Positions 61,986 through 64,000 of a DNA stretch of 64,000 nucleotides are shown here, in pieces. The number at the start of each line of letters is the position of its first letter. Position 1 is the stretch's first letter. The notes beneath the pieces are model-generated. The model had not been told where the DNA came from. It saw only the letters and a program-made list of their open reading frames with translations, and searched no databases. Origin of the DNA: DASVBE01 sp036375995. GTDB lineage: Bacteria; Actinomycetota; Actinomycetes; Streptosporangiales; Streptosporangiaceae. Location of the stretch: positions 1 to 64,000 of the forward strand of contig DASVBE010000311.1 in assembly GCA_036375995.1 (NCBI GenBank), in the 5' to 3' direction. Made by a program: the position numbers and the translations under genes.

Positions 61986-63266
61986 TCAGCTGACGGTTTC
62001 CTGCGTGATGTCCGCCCCCAGCGCGGTCAGCCGGGCCGCCACCGAGGCGTGGCCGCGGTCGATCAGGTAGCCGGGCGACACCACGGTCTCGCCCTCGGCA
62101 GCCAGGCCGGCCAGCACCAGGGCAATACCGGTGCGCAGGTCATGCGCGATGACCTCGGCGCCCTTCAGCGCCGACGGGCCGTGCACCAGCACCACGTTGT
62201 TATCTACCTCGACTTTGGCGCCGAGCTTATTGAGCTCGCCGACCAGCGTGTAGCGGCCGTCGAAAATGGTTTCCCTGATGTAGCTGATGCCGTCGGCCAG
62301 GCAGCTCAGCGCCATGATGGGCGACTGCAGGTCGGTGGCGAAGCCCGGGTACGGGCTGGTGATCACGTTGATCGGCCGCAGCTGGCGGTCCCGCCGGACA
62401 CCGAGGATCGCGCCGTGCGCGGCGAACTCCACGCCCATCTGCTCCAGCTTCCAGCGGACCACGCCCAGGTTCTCCAGGGACGCGCCGACCAGGCTCAGCT
62501 CCCCGCCGGTGATCGCCGCGGCCATCGCGAACACGCTGGCGTCGATCCGGTCCGGCATCACGGTGTGCTCCACCGCGGCCAGCTCGCGCACGCCGTTGAC
62601 GGTGATGAAGCCGGTACCGCCGCCGGAGATGTCCGCGCCCATCTTGGTCAGGAACGCGATCACGTCCTGGACCTCGGGCTCCAGCGCGGTGTTGTCGATC
62701 ACCGTGGTACCGGGCGCCAGCGACGCGGCCATGATCAGGTTCTCGGTGCCGGTGTGCGACGGGGTGTCCAGGTACAGGTGCGCGCCCTGCAGCCGGTCCG
62801 CCTTGATGCGGATCGTGGTCTCGTGCTCCTCGACGATCGCGCCGAGCCGGGCGAAGCCCCGGTAGTGGAAGTCCAGGCTGCGGCTGCCCAGGTTGCAGCC
62901 GCCGATGCCCTCGATGGTGGCCTCGCCCATCCGGTGCAGCAGGGCCGGGACGAATAGCACCGAGGCGCGGAACCGGCGGGCGATCTCGGCCGGCAGCACC
63001 GAGCTGGTCAGCTCCGACGCGTCGACCACCAGCGTCTGCTCGGCCTCGTGGAACTTGACCACCGCACCCAGCGCCTGGGCGAGCTCCACCGCCCGGCGCA
63101 CGTCCTCGATCGGCGGGACGTTCCTCAGCACCGTGCGGCCCCTGGCGGCCAGCAGCGAGGCGGCGATCATCTTCAGGGCCGCGTTCTTGGCACCCTGCAC
63201 GAAGACCGTGCCCTGCAGCGTGTTCCCGCCGCGTACGCGGTAACGGGTCTCAGGACCGGTGGTCAT
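61986..63266 (-). CDS. murA: UDP-N-acetylglucosamine 1-carboxyvinyltransferase
   Basis: 426 residues of the EPSP-synthase fold. QGAKNAALKMIAASLLA (the conserved Lys/Asn), RRFRASVLFVPALLHRMG, GGCNLGSRSLDFHY with the fosfomycin-sensitive Cys, and PGFATDLQSPIMALSC are present. First committed step of peptidoglycan synthesis. ATG 63266 has GGAGC 8 nt upstream; the frame is open to 63425 without support. The sequence differs visibly from the usual Streptomyces MurA, so it could be a second paralogue. Confidence 0.9.
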   Translation of the reverse strand: MTTGPETRYRVRGGNTLQGTVFVQGAKNAALKMIAASLLAARGRTVLRNVPPIEDVRRAVELAQALGAVVKFHEAEQTLVVDASELTSSVLPAEIARRFRASVLFVPALLHRMGEATIEGIGGCNLGSRSLDFHYRGFARLGAIVEEHETTIRIKADRLQGAHLYLDTPSHTGTENLIMAASLAPGTTVIDNTALEPEVQDVIAFLTKMGADISGGGTGFITVNGVRELAAVEHTVMPDRIDASVFAMAAAITGGELSLVGASLENLGVVRWKLEQMGVEFAAHGAILGVRRDRQLRPINVITSPYPGFATDLQSPIMALSCLADGISYIRETIFDGRYTLVGELNKLGAKVEVDNNVVLVHGPSALKGAEVIAHDLRTGIALVLAGLAAEGETVVSPGYLIDRGHASVAARLTALGADITQETVS

Positions 63267-63425
63267 GGGATGGAAGCTCCTGTCGTTGGGGGCCCGGCGC
63301 CGCGTGGCGGCCCGGTCGGGGGCAGCCCGGCCAGTGCCTGGCCGGCGGCCCAGTGCGGTGCATTGCCCGATGCGTACCGGGTCCAGTATTCCACCGCCCC
63401 TTCCTTCCCCGGACCATTGACGCAA

Positions 63426-64000
<575 letters not shown>

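Overview
The window is about 73 percent G+C, densely packed, and rich in GTG and TTG starts and ATGA or GTGA gene overlaps. It encodes actinobacterial hallmarks (WhiB4, Lsr2, Crp, DUF3180, DUF2516, DisA, RadA, ClpC), so the host is an actinomycete. From about 0.7 to 40 kb the gene order follows the Mycobacterium tuberculosis segment Rv3683-Rv3585 (metallophosphoesterase, PonA2-like PBP, WhiB4, two ArsA-like ATPases, DUF4177, RidA, metallo-hydrolase, Crp; then Ppa, DacB, metalloprotease, TilS, Hpt; FtsH, FolE, FolP, FolB, FolK, PanC, CoaX, LysS, Lsr2, ClpC, MutY, DisA). The genus cannot be fixed from the sequence; a Streptosporangiales-like soil actinomycete is a guess.

Layout. 0-0.65 kb: remnants of a transporter and of an integrase joined head to head beside a tRNA-Pro gene. 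0.7-12.1 kb: envelope and redox block (metallophosphoesterase, PBP, WhiB4, ArsA pair, SPFH protein, RidA, NUDIX, metallo-hydrolase, Crp). 12.2-17 kb: pyrophosphatase, D-Ala-D-Ala carboxypeptidase, metalloprotease, tilS-hpt. 17.2-29 kb: a long co-directional run ftsH-folE-(lysyltransferase-like)-folP-folB-folK-DUF3180-DUF2520-panC-coaX-lysS. 29-35 kb: a NlpC/P60 cell-wall hydrolase under a c-di-AMP (ydaO-type) riboswitch, a 1084-residue fusion of an endonuclease Q-like PHP nuclease to a UvrD helicase, and lsr2. 35-40.3 kb: clpC, mutY and disA, the cyclase that makes the riboswitch ligand.

40.5-49.7 kb is an accessory block that separates disA from radA: an APH/P-loop kinase fusion of the Rv2004c type, acetyl-CoA synthetase, a three-gene 2-oxoacid dehydrogenase (E1alpha, E1beta, E2 with two subunit-binding domains, no E3), two acyl carrier proteins, an adenosine-specific kinase and a GNAT acetyltransferase. 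Three dyads resembling the DosR/DevR box lie in its intergenic regions, so hypoxia- or redox-controlled acetate/pyruvate metabolism is a reasonable hypothesis. 49.7-55.4 kb holds an AlaX-type editing protein, DUF2516, a BKACE-family enzyme, a second head-to-head pair of truncated genes (histidine kinase and exported protein), dtd, a TIM-barrel isomerase and radA. 55.4-64 kb holds a flavin monooxygenase with an ATP-grasp ligase, a HisC-type aminotransferase, a BlaI/M56 pair, an unrecognised winged-helix regulator, murA and the 3' part of purC.

A recurring promoter architecture is visible. At eleven genes a TANNNT hexamer ends 6-8 nt before the start codon with little or no Shine-Dalgarno sequence, which implies leaderless transcripts; it was used here to choose several starts. 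I saw no CRISPR array, insertion sequence or rRNA. All family names come from reading motifs by eye; no database search was run.
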